Below are positions 32,222 to 45,599 of a stretch of DNA of 64,000 bases, one piece after another. The DNA is from Budorcas taxicolor (Eukaryota > Chordata > Mammalia > Artiodactyla > Bovidae). The stretch lies in contig NC_068925.1 in assembly GCF_023091745.1 (NCBI RefSeq), positions 2,542,001-2,606,000 of the forward strand. The letters are read 5' to 3'. Below the pieces are notes generated by a model. It ran no database searches, was not told where the DNA came from, and was given only the letters and a program-made list of their open reading frames with translations. The position numbers and the translations under genes were made by a program. Each line of letters starts with the position of its first letter. Position 1 is the first letter of the stretch.

Positions 32222-32830
32222 GAAGAAATGGACGAAGTCTTAGAAAGATACATCCTTCCAAGGCTGAACCAGGAAGAAATAGAAAACATGAAAAAGCTAA
32301 CACAAGTACTGAAATTGAAACTGTGATTAAAATTCTTCCAACAAAAAGGTCCAGGGACAGGTGGCTTCATAGCTAAATTCTATCAAACATTTAGAGAAGA
32401 GTTAACATCTAGCCTACTGAAACTCTTCCAAAAATTTGCAGAGGAAAGAATACTCTCAAGCTCATTCTACAAGGCCACCATCATGAGATACCAAAATTAG
32501 ACAAAGATATCACACAAAACAAGAGAACATTACAGACCAGTATCACTGGTGGGCATAGATATAAAAATCCTCACAAAAATACTAGCAAACGGATTCCAAT
32601 AACACATTAAAAAAAATCATATACCCTGATCAAGTGAAATTTATCCCAGGGATACAATAATTCTTCAATATATGCAAATCAGTCAGTGCGATACACTACG
32701 TTAACAAATTAAAGAATAAAAATCATATGATCATCTCAATAGATTCAGAAAAACCTTTTGACAAAGCTCAACAGTCATTTATGATAAATTAAATTTTTAA
32801 AAAAGTTCAGAAAGTGGGCTTAGAGGAAAC

Positions 32831-32989
32831 TTGAAAGTGTTAGTCACTCAGTCATGCCTGACTCTTTGTGACCCCAAGGACTGTAGCCCACTAGGCTCCT
32901 CTGTCCATGGAATTCTTCAGGCAAGAATGACCTAGGGATAGAACCTGGGTCTCCTGCCTTGCAGGCAGATTCTTTACCATTTGAGCCAT
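32831..32989 (-). mobile_element. Bov-tA SINE in L1-A
   Basis: Reverse-oriented SINE between gaggaaac (32823-32830) and gaggacac (32990-32997), an 8-bp TSD with one mismatch. Confidence 0.85.
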
Positions 32990-34146
32990 GAGGACACCTA
33001 CCTCAACATAATAAAGGCCATATACAACAAACCTACAGCTAACATCATACTCAATGGTGGAAAGCTGAAAGCATTTCCTCTAAGACCACAAATGAGACAA
33101 AAATGTCCACTCTTGCCAAATTTATGCAACATAATTTTGGAATTCCTAGCCACATCTATCAAAGAAAGAAAAGAAGTAAAAAAAAAAATTTCAAGTTGGA
33201 AACAAACAAGTAAAACACTCACTGTTTGCAGATGACATGGTACTATACATAGAAAATCCTAAAGATACTATCAGAAAACTTCTACAGCTCATCAATGGTT
33301 TTGGTAAAGTTGCAGGATATAAAATTAATATACAGAAATCTCTTGTATTCATATACACTAACAATGAAAGACCAGAAAGAGAGATTAAGGAAACAATCTC
33401 ATTTACCATTGTAACAACAAAAACAGCAAAAATACCTAGGAATAAACCTACCTAAGCAGGCAAAAAGCCTATACTCAGAAAACTATAAGACTCTGATGAA
33501 AGAAATCAAAGATGACACAAACAGAAGAAGCAATATATATCATATACCTGGATGAGAAGAATCAATATTGTGAAAATGACGGTCCTATCCAAAGCAATCT
33601 AAAGATTCAATGCAATCCCTATCAAAATACCAATGACATTTTTCAAAGAATCAGAATAAAAATGTTTGCAATTTATATGGAAGCAAAAGGCTTCGAATAG
33701 CCAAAGCAGTCTTGAGAAAGAACAGAGCTGGAAGAAGCAGGTTTCCTGACGTCAAATTCTTCTACAAAGCCACAGTAATCAAACCAACATGCCACTGGCA
33801 CAAATACAGAAATAAATATCAATGGAACAGGATGGAAAACCCAGAGAAAAACCCATGTACGTATGGTGACCTAATCTTTGACAGAGGCAAGACTATACAA
33901 TGGAGAAATGGCAGTCTTTTCAATAAGTGGTGCTGGGAAAACTGGACATGTGAAAGAATAAAATTAGGACACTGCCTAACACTGTACACAAAATAATCTC
34001 AAAGTGGATTAACGACCTAAATGTAAGGCCAGATACTATAAAGCTCTTAGACCAAAATATAGGTAGAATACTCTGTGAGGAAAATCATAGCAAGATCTTT
34101 TTCAATCCACCACTTAGAGTAATGAAAATAAAAATAAATAGGACCT

Positions 34147-34351
34147 GAGTGAAACTAAAGTCACTCAGTCATGTCTGACTCTTTGCGACCCCATGGACTG
34201 TAGCCTACCAGGTTCCACCATCCATGGGATTTTCCAGGCAAGAGTGGGTTGCCATTTCCTTCTCCAGGAGATCTTCCCAACCCAGGGATTGAACCCAGGT
34301 CTCCCTCATTGTAGGCAGATGCTTTACCATCTGAGCCACCAGGGAAGTCCC
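34147..34351 (-). mobile_element. Bov-tA SINE in L1-A, perfect TSD
   Basis: Complete reverse-oriented SINE (head ggacttccctggtggctcag on the minus strand). A perfect 12-bp TSD, taaataggacct, lies at 34135-34146 and 34352-34363 and restores the L1 ORF2 sequence. Confidence 0.93.
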
Positions 34352-35521
34352 TAAATAGGACCTAATTAAATGTAAAAGCTTGTACACAGCAAAGAAACCA
34401 TAAACAAAAGGAAAAAGACAACCCTAAGAATGGGAAAAAACATTTGCAAATGAAGCAATTGACAAGGGATTAATCTCCAAAATATATTTTTAAAAAAATA
34501 ACAAACAAACAAAATTAAAAAACAAACAAACAAAGCAGTTCGTGGAAATCCTAAACAGACATTTCAACAAAGAAGACATATGGGTGACCAACAAACACAT
34601 GAAAAGTGCTCAACATCACTGATTATAAAAGAAATGCAAAGCAAAACTACAATGAGGTATCACTTCACACTGGTTAGAATGGGTATCATCAAAAAATCCA
34701 CAAATGATAAATGCTGGAGAGAGTGTGGAGAAAAGGGAACACTTCTACATTGTTGGTGGGACTGTAACTTGGTACAGCCACTATGGAGAACGGTATGGAA
34801 CTGCCTTAAAAAGAAATTATAACTAGAGCTACCATATGACCCAGCGAATCCACTCATAGGCATATATTCAGAAAAAACAATCATTCGAAAGGATGCATGC
34901 ACCTGATGTTCCTGTGGCACCATTTACAATAGCCAAGAAAAGAAGGCAGCCTAAATGTCCATCAGTGGAGAAATGGATAAAGAATATGCGGTACATATAT
35001 ACAACAAAATATTATTCAGCTATAAAAGGAAAGAAATTGAGCCATTTGTAGTGATGTGGATGGACCTAGAGACTGTCATACAGAGTGAAGTAAGTCAGAA
35101 AGAGAAAAACAATATTGTTTAATATCGCTTATATGTGAAATCTAGAAAAATGGTACATTTCAGTTCAGTCACTCAATTGTATCCAACTCTGCGACCCCAG
35201 TACACCAGGCCACCCTGTCCATCAGCAACTCCCAGGGTTTACTCAAACTTATGTCCATCGAGTCGGTGATGACATCCTGCCATCTCATCCTCTGTCATCT
35301 CCTTCTCCTACCACCTTCAATCTTTCCCAGCATCAAGGTCTTTTCCAATGAGTCAGTTCCTCCCATCAGGTGAACAAAGTACTGGAGTTTTAGCTTCAGC
35401 ATCAGTCCCTCCAATGAATATTCACGACTGATATCTTTTAGGATGGACTGGCTGGATCTCCTCACAGTCCAAAGACTCTCAAGAGTCTTCTCCATCACCA
35501 CAGTTTAAAAGCATCAATTCT

Positions 35522-35989
35522 TCAGCACTCAGCTTTCTTTACAGCCCAACTCTCACATCCACATGTGACTACTTGGAAAACTATAGTTTTGACTAGACTG
35601 ACCTTTGTTGGCAAAGTAATGTCTCTGCTTTTTAATATACTATCTAGGTTGGTTATAGCTTTTCTTCCAAGGAGCAAGTGTCTTTTAATTTCATGGCTGC
35701 AGTCACCATCTGCAGTGATTTTGGGGGCCCCCAAAATAAAGTCTGCCACTGTTTCCGCTGTTTCCCCATCTATTTTCCATGAACTGATGGGACCACATAC
35801 CATGATCATAGTTTTCGGAATGTTGAGCTTTAAGCCAGCTTTTTCACTCTCCTCTTTCACTTTCATCAAGAGGCTCTTTAGTTCACTTTCTGCCATAAGG
35901 GTGGTGTCATCTGCATATCTGAGGTTATTGGAATTTCTCCCCACAATCTTGATTCTAGCTTGTGCTTCATCCACCCCAGAATTTCTCAT
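35522..35989 (-). pseudogene. Outer BovB RT remnant
   Basis: Minus-strand frame of 155 codons containing NNLRYADDTTLMAESELKSL (RT motif C, YADD intact, with two of the usual Glu residues lost) and ITADGDCSHEIKRHLLLGRK. Flanking parts of the RT are out of frame. Confidence 0.82.
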
Positions 35990-36579
35990 GATGTACTCTG
36001 CATCTAAGTTAAATAATCAGGGTGACAATATACAGCCTTAAGGTACTCCTTTCCCTATTTGGAACCAGTCTGTTGTTCCATGTCCAATTCTAACTATTGC
36101 TTCCTGACCTGCATACAGATTTCTCAAGAGGCAGGTTAGGTGGTCTGGTATTCCCATCTCTTTCAGAATTTTCTACAGTTTGTTGTGATCCACATAGTCA
36201 AAGGCTTTGTCGTAGTCAATAAAGCAGAAGTAGATGTTTTTCTGGAACTCTCTTGCTTTTTCAGTGATCCAATGGTGTTTTCAATTTGATCTCTGTTTCC
36301 TCTGCCTTTTCTAAATCCAGCTTGAACATCTGCAAGTTCTTAATTCACATATTGTTGAAGTCTGGCCAGGAGAATTTTGAGCATTACTTTACTAGTGTGT
36401 GGGATGTGTGCAATTGTGTAGAAGTTTGAGCATTCTTTGGGTTTTTGATGAAAACTGACCTTTTCAAGGCCTGTGACCACTTCTGAGTTTTCCAAATTTG
36501 CTGGCATATTGAATGCAACACTTTCACAGCATCATCTTTTAGGATTTGAAATAGCTCAAACCTCTGCTAGCTTTGATTC

Positions 36580-36836
36580 TTCCTACTGCTAAGTCGCTTC
36601 AGTCATGTCGGACTCTGTGCGACCCCAGAGACGGCAGCCCACCAGGCTCCCCCGTCCCTTGGATTCTCCAGGCAAGAACACTGGAGTGGGTTGCCATTTC
36701 CTTCTCCAATGCATGAAACTGAAAAGTGAAAGTGAAGTCGCTCAGTCGTGTCCAACTCTTAGCAACCCTCTGGACTGCAACCTACCAGGCTCCTCCTTCC
36801 ATGGGATTTTCCAGGCAAGAGTACTGGAGTGGGGTG
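36580..36836 (-). mobile_element. ART2-type SINE in outer BovB
   Basis: Dimeric SINE body in reverse orientation: gtcggactctgtgcgacccc and cagtcgtgtccaactcttag mark two related units. BovB sequence resumes at gaaggcccacttgatttcac with a small loss at the left edge. Confidence 0.82.
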
Positions 36837-37681
36837 AAGGCCCACTTGATTTCACATTGCAGGATATCTGACTAGGTGAGTGATCACACCATCGTGATTA
36901 TCCTGGTGGTGAAGATCTTTTTTGTGTAGCCACCTCTTCTTAATATCGTCTGCTTCTGTTAGGTCTATACCATTTCTGTCCTTTATTGTGCCCATCTTGG
37001 CATGAAATATTCCCTTGGTATCTCTAATTTTCTTGAAGAGATATCTAGTCTTTCCCATTCTATTGTTTTCCTCTATTTTTTTGCATTGATCAGTGAAGAA
37101 GGCTTTCTTATCTCTCCTTGCTATTCTGTGGAATTCTGCATTGAAATGGGAATATCTTTCCTTTTCTACTTTGCCTTTTGCTTCTATTCTTTTCAAAGCC
37201 ATTTGTAAGGCCTCCTCAGATAACCATTTTGCCTTTTTGCATTTTTCTTGGAGATGGCCTTGATCCCTGCCTCCTGTACAATGTCATAAGCCTCCATCCA
37301 TAGTTCTTCAGGCACTCTAACAGATCTGATCCCTTGAATCTATTTGTCACTTCCAATGTATAATCATAAGGGATTTCATTTAGGTCATACCTGAATGGTC
37401 TACATGTTTTCCCTACTTTCTTCAATTTTTAATCTGAATTTGCAATAAAGCGTTCATGATCTGACTCACAGTCAACTCCTGGTCTTGTTTTTGCTGACTG
37501 TATAGAGCTTCTCCATCTTTGGCTGCAAGAATATAATTAATCTAATTTCAGTATTGACCACCTGATGATGTCCATGTGTAGTCTTCTCTTGTGTTGTTGG
37601 ATGAGGGTGTTTGCTATGACCAATGCGTTCTCTTGGAAAAATTCTATTAGACTTTGCCCTGCTTTATTCTGTACTCCAAGG

Positions 37682-38104
37682 TCAAATTTGCCTGTTATTC
37701 CAGGTGTTTCTTGACTTCTTACTGTTGCATTCCAGTCCACTAGAATGAAAAGGACATCTTTTTTGGGTATTAGTTCTAGAAGCTCTTGTAGGTCGTCTTA
37801 GAACCAACCGTTCACCATCAGCTTCTTCAGCATTACTGGTCAAGGCATAGACTTGAATTACTGTGATATTGAATAGTTTGCCTTGGAAATGAACAGGGAT
37901 CATTCTGTCGTTTTTGAGATTGCATCCAAGTACTGCACTTTGGACTCTTTTGCTGACTACTCCATTTCTTCTGAGGAATTCTTGCTCATCATAGTAGATA
38001 TAATGGTCATCTGAGTTAAATTCACACATTCTAGTCCATTTTAGTTCACTGATTCCTAAAATGTCGATGTTCCCTCTTGCCATCTCCTGTTTGACCACTT
38101 CCAA
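37682..38104 (-). pseudogene. Outer BovB endonuclease N-terminal remnant
   Basis: Minus-strand frame of 140 codons starting MEVVKQEMARGNIDILGISE, followed by LKWTRM and DDHYIYYDEQEFLRRNG. This is the start of the APE-type endonuclease, with the conserved ISELKW glutamate (E20). A later frameshift changes the reading after about residue 95. 37537-37740 carries the next part (QSLIEFFQENALVIANTLIQ). Confidence 0.82.
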
Positions 38105-39083
38105 TTTGCCTTGATTCGTGGACCTAACATTCCAGGTTGCTATGTGATATTACTCTTTTTGGCATTGGACTTTACTTCCATCACCAGTCATATCCACAAC
38201 TGGGCGTTGCTTTTGCTTTGGCTCTGTCTCTTCATTCTTTCTGGAGTTATTTCGCCACTGATCTCCAGCTGCATATTGGGCACTTACCGACCTGGGGAGT
38301 TCATCTTTCAGTGCCCTATCTTTTTGTTTTTCATACTGTTCATGGGGTTCTCAAGCCAGGAATCCTGAAGTGGTTTGCCATTCCCTTCGACAGTGGACCA
38401 CGTTTTGCAGAACTCTCCACCATGACCCTTCCGTAGTCCAAATGATTAGATTGGTTAGTTTTCTGTGATTGTGGTTTTCAGTCTATCTGACCTCTGATGG
38501 AGAAGAATAAGAGGCTTATGGAAATCACCGATGAACATAGATGCAAAAATCCTTAACAAAATTCTAGTAAACATAATCCAACAACATATTAAAAAGATCA
38601 TACATAATGACCAAGTGGGCTTTTCCCAGGGATGCAAGGACTCTTTAATATCCACAAATCAAACAATGTGATACATCACATTAACAAATTGAGAGATAAA
38701 AACCATATAATTATCTCAATAGATGCAGAGAAAGCCTTTGACAAAATTCAACATCCATTTATGATAAAAACCCTCCGGAAAGCCAGCATAGAAGGAACAT
38801 ACCTCAACATAATAAATGCCGTATATGATAAACCCACAGCAAACATTATCTTCAATGGTGAAAAATTGAAAGCATTTGCCCTAAAGTCAGAAACAAAATA
38901 AGGGTGCCCACTCTCACCACTACTATTCAACACACTTTTGGAAGTTTTAGCCACAGCAATCTAGAAGAAACAGAAAAAAAGGAATCCAGATTGGAAAAGA
39001 AGTAAAACTCTCTTGCAGATGACATGATCCTCTACAAAGAAAACCCTAAAGACTCAACTAGAAACTTACTAGAGATAATCAAC

Positions 39084-41321
39084 ACTGAAATCGGTTTGAT
39101 TATATTCTTTGCAGTCAAAGATGGAGAAGCTCTATACAGTCAGTAAAAACAAGACCAGCAGCTGACTGTGGCTCAGATCATGAACTCCTTATTGCCAAAT
39201 TCAGACTTAAATTGAAGAAAGTGGGGAAAACCACTAGACAATTCAGGTATGACCTAAATCAAATCCCTTATGATTATACAGTGGAAGTGAGAAACAGATT
39301 TAAGGGACTAGATCTGATAGACAGAAAGCTTGATGAACTATGGACTGTTATTCGTGACATTGTACAGGAGTCAGAGATCAGGACCATCCCCATGGAAAAT
39401 AAATGCAAAAAAGCATTTCAAAATGGCTGTCTGAGGAGGCCTTACAAATAGCTGTGAAAAGAAGAGAAGTGAAAAGCAAAGGAAAAAAGGAAAGATATAA
39501 GCATCTGAATGCAGAGTTCCAAAGAATAGTAAGGAGAGATAAGAAAGCCATCCTCAGCAATCAATGCAAAGAAATAGAGGAAAACAACAGAATCGGAAAG
39601 ACTAGAGATCTCTTCAACTAAATTGGAGATACCAAGGGAACATTTCATGGAAAGATGAACTCGATAAAGGACAGAAACGGTATGGACCTAACAGAAGCAA
39701 AAGCTATTAAGAAGAGGTGGCAACAGTACACAGAAGAACTGTACAAAAAAGATCTTCATGAGCCACATAATCATGATGGTGTGATCACTCACCTAAAGCC
39801 AGACATCCTGGAATATGAAGTCAAGTGGGCCTTAGAAAGCATCACTACGAACAAAGCTAGTGGAGGTGATGGAATTCCAGTTGAGCTGTTTCAAATCCTG
39901 AAAGATGATGCTGTGAAAGTGCTGCACTCAATATGCCAGCAAATTTGGAAAACTCAGCAGTGGCCACAGGACTGGAAAAGGTCAGTTTTCATTCCAATCC
40001 AAAGAATGCCAAAGAATGCTCAAACTACTGCACAATTGCACTCATCTCACACACTAGTAAAAGTAATGCTCGAAATTCTCTAAGCCAGGCTTCAGCAATA
40101 CGTGAACCATGAACTTCCTGATGTTCAAACTGGTTTTTTAAAAGGCAGAGGAACCAGAGATCAAATTGCCAACATGTGCTGGATCATGGAAAAAGCAAGA
40201 GAGTTCCAGAAAAAACATCTATTTCTGCTTTATTGACTATACCAAAGCCTTTGACTGTGTGGATCACAATAAACTGTGGAACATTCTGAAAGAGATGGGA
40301 ATACCAGAACACCTAACCTGCCTCTTGAGAAATCTGTATGCAGGTCAGGAAGCAACAGTTAGAACTGGACATGGAACAGCAGACTAGTTCCAAATAGGGA
40401 AAGGAGTAAGTCAAGGCTGTATATTGTCACCCTGATTACTTAACTTCTATGTAGAGTTCATCATGAGAAACGGTGGGCTGGAAGAAGCACAAGCTGGAAT
40501 CAAATTGCCGGGAGAAATATCAATAACCTCAGATATGCAGATGACACCACCCTTAAGGCAGAAAGTGAGGAGGAACTAAAAAGCCTCTTGATGAAAGTGA
40601 AAGAGGAGAGCGAAAAAGTTGGCTTAAAGCTCAACATTCAGAAAACTAAAATCATGACATTTGGTCCCATCACTTCATGGGAAATAGATGGGGAAACAGT
40701 GGAAACACTGTCAGACATTTTATTTTTCGGGGCTCCAAAATCACTGCAAATGGTGATTGCAGCCATGAAATTAAAAGACGCTTACTCCTTGGAAGGAAAG
40801 TTATCGCCAACCTAGATAGTATATTGAGAAGCAGAGAATATTACTTTGCCAATAAGGGTCTGGCTAGTCAAGGCTACAGTTTTTCCAGTGGTCATGTATG
40901 GATGTGAGAGTTGGACTGTGAAGAAAGCTGAGCACTGAAGAATTGATGCTTTTAAACTGTGGTGTTGGAGAAGACTCTTGAGAGTCCCTTGGACTGCAAG
41001 GAGATCCAACCAGTCCATTCTAAAGGAGATCAGTCCTGGGTGTTTATTGGAAGGATTGATGCTGAAGCTGAAACTTCAATACTTTGCCCACCTCATGCAA
41101 AGAGTTGACTCATTGGAAAAGACCCTGATGCTAGGAGGGATTGGGGGCAGGAGGAGAAGGGGATGACAGAGGATGAAGTGGCTGGATGGCATCACTGACT
41201 TGATGGACATGAGTTTGAGTCAACTCCGTGAGTTGATAATGGACAGGGAGGCCTGGCATGCTGTGATTCATGGCGTCGCAGAGAGTCGGACATGACTGAG
41301 CGACTTAACTGAACTGAACTG
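39084..41321 (+). mobile_element. BovB in L1-C
   Basis: 5'-truncated BovB (+) from the end of the endonuclease (gattatattctttgcagtca) to a (CTGAA)n tail. TSD aatcaac lies at 39077-39083 and 41322-41328 and restores L1 ORF2. Frames show the linker (39655-40083) and RT motif A CFIDYTKAFDCVDHNK (about 40226-40270), with frameshifts between. Confidence 0.9.
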
Positions 41322-41470
41322 AATCAACGAATACACTACAGTTTCAAGATATAAAATTAGCACGGAGAAATCCCTTGCATTCCTATACACTAACAATGTG
41401 AAAATAGAAAGAGAAAATAAGGAAATAATTCCATTCACCATTGTAATGAAAAGAATAAAATACTTAGGAA

Positions 41471-42235
41471 ATCAGTTCAGTTCAGTTCAACTCAGTCGTG
41501 TCCTACTCTCTGAGACTCCATGAATCGCAGCACACCAGGCCTCCCTGTCCATCACCATCTCCCGGAGTTCACTCAGACTCACATCCATCGAGTCAGTGAT
41601 GCCATCCAGCCATCTCATCCTCGGTCGTCCCCTTCTCCTCCTGCCCCCAATCCCTCCCAGCATCAGAGTCTTTTCCAGTGAGTCAACTGTTCGCATGAGG
41701 TGGCCAGAGTACTGGAGTTTCAGCTTTAGCATCATTCCTTCCAAAGAAATCCCAGGGCTGATCTCCTTCAGAATGGACTAGTTGGATCTCCTTGCAGTCC
41801 AAGGGACTCAAGAGTCTTCTCCAACACCACAGTTCAAAAGCATCAATTCTTCAGCGCTCAGCCTTCTTCACAATCCAACTCTCACATCCATACATGACCA
41901 CAGGAAAAGCCATAGCCTTGACTAGACGGACCTTAGTCAGCACAGTAATGTCTCTGCTTTTGAATATGCTATCTAGGTTGGCGATAACTTTTCTTCCAAG
42001 GAGTAAGCGTCTTTTAATTTCATGGCTGTAGTCACCATCTGCAGTGATTTTGGAGCCCCCAAAATAAAGTCTGACACTGTTTCTACTGTTTCCCCATCTA
42101 TTTCCCATGAAGTGATGGGACTGGATGCCATGATCTTTGTTTTCTGAATGTTGAGCTTTAAGCCAACTTTTTCACTCTCCACTTTCACATTCATCAAGAG
42201 GCTTTTTAGTTCCTCTTCACTTTCTGCCATAAGTG
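41471..42235 (-). mobile_element. BovB (-) in L1-C
   Basis: Reverse complement of the BovB 3' third (tcagttcagttcagttcaac at left; tttctgccataagtgtggt at right). L1-C reads aaaatacttaggaa before and gaataaatctacc after, so the overlap is only gaa. Confidence 0.88.
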
Positions 42236-42295
42236 TGGTGAATAAATCTACCTAAAGAAATAAAAGACTTATATATAGAAAGCTATAAAACACTG

Positions 42296-43421
42296 ATGAA
42301 AGAAATCAAAGATGACACAAGTAGATGGAGAAATATACCATGTTCATGGATCATAAGAATCAATATAGTGAAAATGAGTACACTACCCAAAGCAATCTAT
42401 AGATTCAATGCAATCCCCATCAAGCTTCCAATGGTATTTTTCACAGAACTAGAACAAATAATTTCACAATTTGTATGGAAATACAAAAAACCTCGAATAG
42501 CCAGAGCAATCTTGAGAAAGAATTATGAAACTGGAGGAATCAACCTGCCTGACTTAAGGCTATACTACAAAGCTACAGTCATTGACAGTATGGTACTGGC
42601 ACAAAGACAGAAATATAGATCAATGGAACAAAATAGAAAGCCCAGAGACAAATCCACACACCTATGGACACCTTATCTTTGACAAAGGAGGCAAGAATAT
42701 ACAATGGAGAAAAGACCATCTCTTTAACAAGTGGTGCTGGGAAAACTGGTCAACCACTTGTAAAAGAATGAGACTAGAACACTTTGTATCACCATACACA
42801 AAAATAAACTTAAAATGGATTAAAGATCCAAATGTAAGACCAGAAACTGTAAAACTCCTAGAGGAAAACATAGGCAAAACACTCTGTGACATAAGTCACA
42901 GCAGGATCCTCTATCACCCACCTCCCAGAATATTGGAAATAAAAGCAAAAATAAACAAATGGGACCTAATTAAACTTAAAAGCTTTTACACAATGAAGGC
43001 AACTATAAGCAAGGTGGAAAGACAGCCTTGAGAATGGGAGGAAATAATAGTAAATGAAGCAACTGACCAAGAATTAATCTCAAAAATATACAAGCAGCTC
43101 CTGAAGCTCAATTCCAGAAAAATAAAAGATTCAATCAAAAAGTGGGCCAAAGAACTAAACAGACATTTCTCCCAAGAAGACATATGGATGGCTAACAAAC
43201 ACAAGAAAAGATGTTCATCATCAGTCATTATCAGAGAAATGCAAATCAAAGCCACAATGAGGTACCATCTCACACAAGTCAGATTGGCTGCTATCAAAAG
43301 GTCGACAAACAATAAATGCTGGAGAGGGTGTGGAGAAAAAGGAACCCTCTTACACTGTTGGTGGGAATGCAAACTAGTACAGCCACTATGGAGAACAGTG
43401 TGGATATTCCTTAAAAACTGA
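42296..43421 (+). pseudogene. L1-C ORF2p C-terminal region, broken
   Basis: Frames 42296-42682 (MKEIKDDTSRWRNIPCSWII, ARAILRKNYETGGINLPDLR), 42582-43031 (WSTTCKRMRLEHFVSPYTKI, AKINKWDLIKLKSFYTMK) and 43188-43421 (NKCWRGCGEKGTLLHCWWEC) are consecutive parts of L1 ORF2p after the RT domain. The last holds the cysteine-rich CWxxCxxxxxLxHCWW motif. Frame changes near 42600 and 43030 disable it. The best-preserved L1 coding stretch in the window. Confidence 0.85.
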
Positions 43422-44148
43422 AAATAGAACTGCCATATAACCGAGCAAACCCCCTGCTGGGCATACACACTGAGGAAAGCAGAATTGAAAGAGACACGTG
43501 TACCCCAATGTTCATCGCAGCACTGTTTACAATAGCCAGGACATGGAAGCAACCTGGATGTCCATTGCCAGACAAATGATAAGAAAGCTGTGGTAAATAT
43601 ACACAATGGAATATTACTCAGCCATTAAAAAGAATGCATTTGAGTCAGTTCTAATGAGGTGGATGAAACTGGAGCCTATTATACAAAGTGAAGTAAGTCA
43701 GAAAGACAAACACCAATACAGTATACTAACGCATATATATGGAATTTAGAAAGATGGTAAAGATAACCCTATATGCGAGACAGCAAAAGAGACACAGATG
43801 TCAAGAACAGTCTTTTGGACTCTGGGAGAAGGCGAGGGTGAGATGATTTGTGAGGGTAGTGTTGAAACGTGTATATTATCATATATGAAGCAGATCGCTG
43901 GTCCAGGTTTGATGCATGAGACAGGGTTCTCAGGGCTGTTGTACTGGGATGACCCTGGGCGATCGGATGGGGAAGGAGGTGGGAGGGTGGTTCTGGATGG
44001 GGAACACATGTGCACCCATGGCTGATTCATGTCAATGTTTGGCAAAAACCACTACAATATTGTAAAGTAACTTGGCTCAAGTTAAAATAAAGTAATTAAT
44101 TTTTTAAAATGCAAATTAAACTTAGAAAAAAAAAATGAGGCTTATGGA

Positions 44149-44305
44149 TGCTTCCTTATAGGAGAAACTGACTGAGGGGGAAACTGGGTCTTGTTCTGAT
44201 AGGCAAGGCCATGCTCAGTAAATCGTTAATCCAATTTTCTGTTGATGGGTGGGGCTATGTTCCCTCCCTGTTATGTACCCGGGGCAAAACTATGGTGGAG
44301 GCAAT
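44149..44305 (-). mobile_element. Outer BovB 5' leader, inner piece
   Basis: Continues the outer BovB beyond the L1-C insertion (gcttccttataggagaaact to gcaaaactatggtggaggca on the plus strand). The shared gaggcttatgga TSD joins it to 38522. Confidence 0.75.
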
Positions 44306-44493
44306 ATCACAGTTATCCAAGTCTATGCCCCAACCAGCAACGCTGAAGAAACTGAAGTTGAACGGTTTTCTGAAGACCTACAAGATCTTTTAGAAGTAAT
44401 ACCCAAAAAAGATGTCCTTTTCATTATAGGGGACTGGAATGCAAAAGTAGGAAGTCAAGAAACACCTGGAGTAACAGGCAATTTGGCCTTGGA

Positions 44494-44982
44494 ATGCGGA
44501 ATGAAGCAGGGCAAAGACTAATAGAGTTTTGCCAAGAAAATGCACTGGTCATAGCAAACACCCTCTTCCAACAACACAAGAGAAGACTCTACACATGGAC
44601 ATCACCAGATGGTCAACAGCGAAATCAGATTGATTATATTCTTTGCAGCCAAAGATGGAGAAGCTCTATACAGTCAACAAAAACAAGACTGGGAGCTGAC
44701 TGTGGCTCAGATCATGAACTCCTTATTGCCAAATTCAGACTTAAATTGAAGAAAGTAGGGAAAACCACTAGACCATTCAGGTATGACCTAAATCATATCC
44801 CTTATGATTATACAGTGGAAGTGAGAAATAGATTTAAGGGTCTAGATCTGATAGATAGAGTGCCTGATGAACTATGGAATGAGGTTCGTGACATTGTACA
44901 GGAGACAGGGATCAAGACCATCCCCATGGAAAATAAATGCAAAAAAAAGCAAAATGGCTGTCTGGGGAGGCCTTACAAATAG
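44494..44982 (+). pseudogene. BovB endonuclease C-terminal part
   Basis: 163-codon frame with RLIEFCQENALVIANTLFQQ, then NQIDYILCSQRWRSSIQSTK and GADCGSDHELLIAKFRLKL. The SDH triad is the conserved end of APE-type endonucleases, so the catalytic histidine side is intact. The preceding frame 44249-44521 carries FIIGDWNAKVGSQETPGVTG, the GDWNA active-site stretch, and is displaced by one indel near 44490. The N-terminal glutamate region is missing by truncation. Confidence 0.85.
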
Positions 44983-45599
44983 CTGTGAAAAGAAGAGAGG
45001 GGAAAAGCAAAGGAGAAAAGGAAAGATATAAGCATCTGAATGCAGAGTTCCAAAGAATAGCAAGAGATAAGAATGCCTTCTTCAGCGATCAATGCAAAGA
45101 AATAGAGGAAATGAACAGAATGGGAAAGACTAGAGATCTCTTCAAGAAAATTAGAGATACCAAGGGAACATTTCATGGAAAGATGGGCTCGATAAAGGAC
45201 AGAAACGGTATGGACCTAACAGAAGCAGAAGCTATTAAGACGAGGTGGCAAGAATACATGGAAGAACTGTACAAAAAAGATCTTCACGACCAAGATAATC
45301 ATGATGATGTGATCACTAATCTAGAGCCAGACATCTTGGAATGTGAAGTCAAGTGGGCCTTAGAAAGCATCACTACGAACAAAGCTAGTGGAGGTGATGA
45401 AATTCCAGTGGAGCTATTTCAAATCCTGAAAGATGATGCTGTGAAAGTGCTGCACTCAATATGCCAGCAAATTTGGAAAACTCAGCAGTGGCCACAGGAC
45501 TGGAAAGGTCAGTTTTCATTCCAATCCCAAAGAAAGGCAATGCTAAAGAATGCTCAAACTACCACACAATTGCACTCATCTCACATGCTAGTAAAGTAA
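44937..45599 (+). pseudogene. BovB linker region between endonuclease and RT
   Basis: 221-codon frame rich in charged residues (RREGKSKGEKERYKHLNAEF, KIRDTKGTFHGKMGSIKDRN, ALESITTNKASGGDEIPVEL). It is the segment joining endonuclease to RT in RTE elements. It runs out of frame after about 45508. Confidence 0.78.

Larger units (their letters stand above)
30907..35157 (+). mobile_element. L1-A, left part (inserted in L1-B)
   Basis: L1 ORF2 (+) beginning cttggaggataaacaatatg and continuing to the start of the 3' UTR (ctagaaaaatggtaca). It hosts a BovB and two SINEs. Short frames still match ORF2p: 33237-33455 (INIQKSLVFIYTNNERPERE), 33712-33996 and 34580-34822 (NDKCWRECGEKGTLLHCWWD). It resumes after the outer BovB at 47504. 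Confidence 0.85.
35158..38522 (-). mobile_element. Outer BovB (-), body (inserted in L1-A)
   Basis: Reverse complement of BovB from the 3' end (cagttcagtcactcaattg at 35161) through RT and endonuclease to the region upstream of the ORF (38105-38522). TSD agaaaaatggtaca lies at 35144-35157 and 47504-47517. The element is interrupted by a SINE (36580-36836), by L1-C (38523-44136) and by another BovB (44306-46850), and continues at 44149-44305 and 46851-47503. Confidence 0.88.
38523..44136 (+). mobile_element. L1-C, young bovine-type L1 (inserted in outer BovB)
   Basis: 5'-truncated L1 (+) starting gatgaacatagatgcaaaaa and ending in a poly(A) tail before 44136. A perfect 12-bp TSD, gaggcttatgga, lies at 38511-38522 and 44137-44148, both copies within the outer BovB leader. 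Host pieces are 38523-39083, 41322-41470 and 42236-44136. It contains one BovB (+) and one BovB (-). Confidence 0.9.

Noticed and set aside
44134..44310. Twin-priming 5' inversion of the BovB at 44306
   Set aside because: At first the reversed leader piece next to a forward BovB suggested it, but the piece joins 38522 through the gaggcttatgga TSD and continues at 46851, so it belongs to the outer BovB (-).
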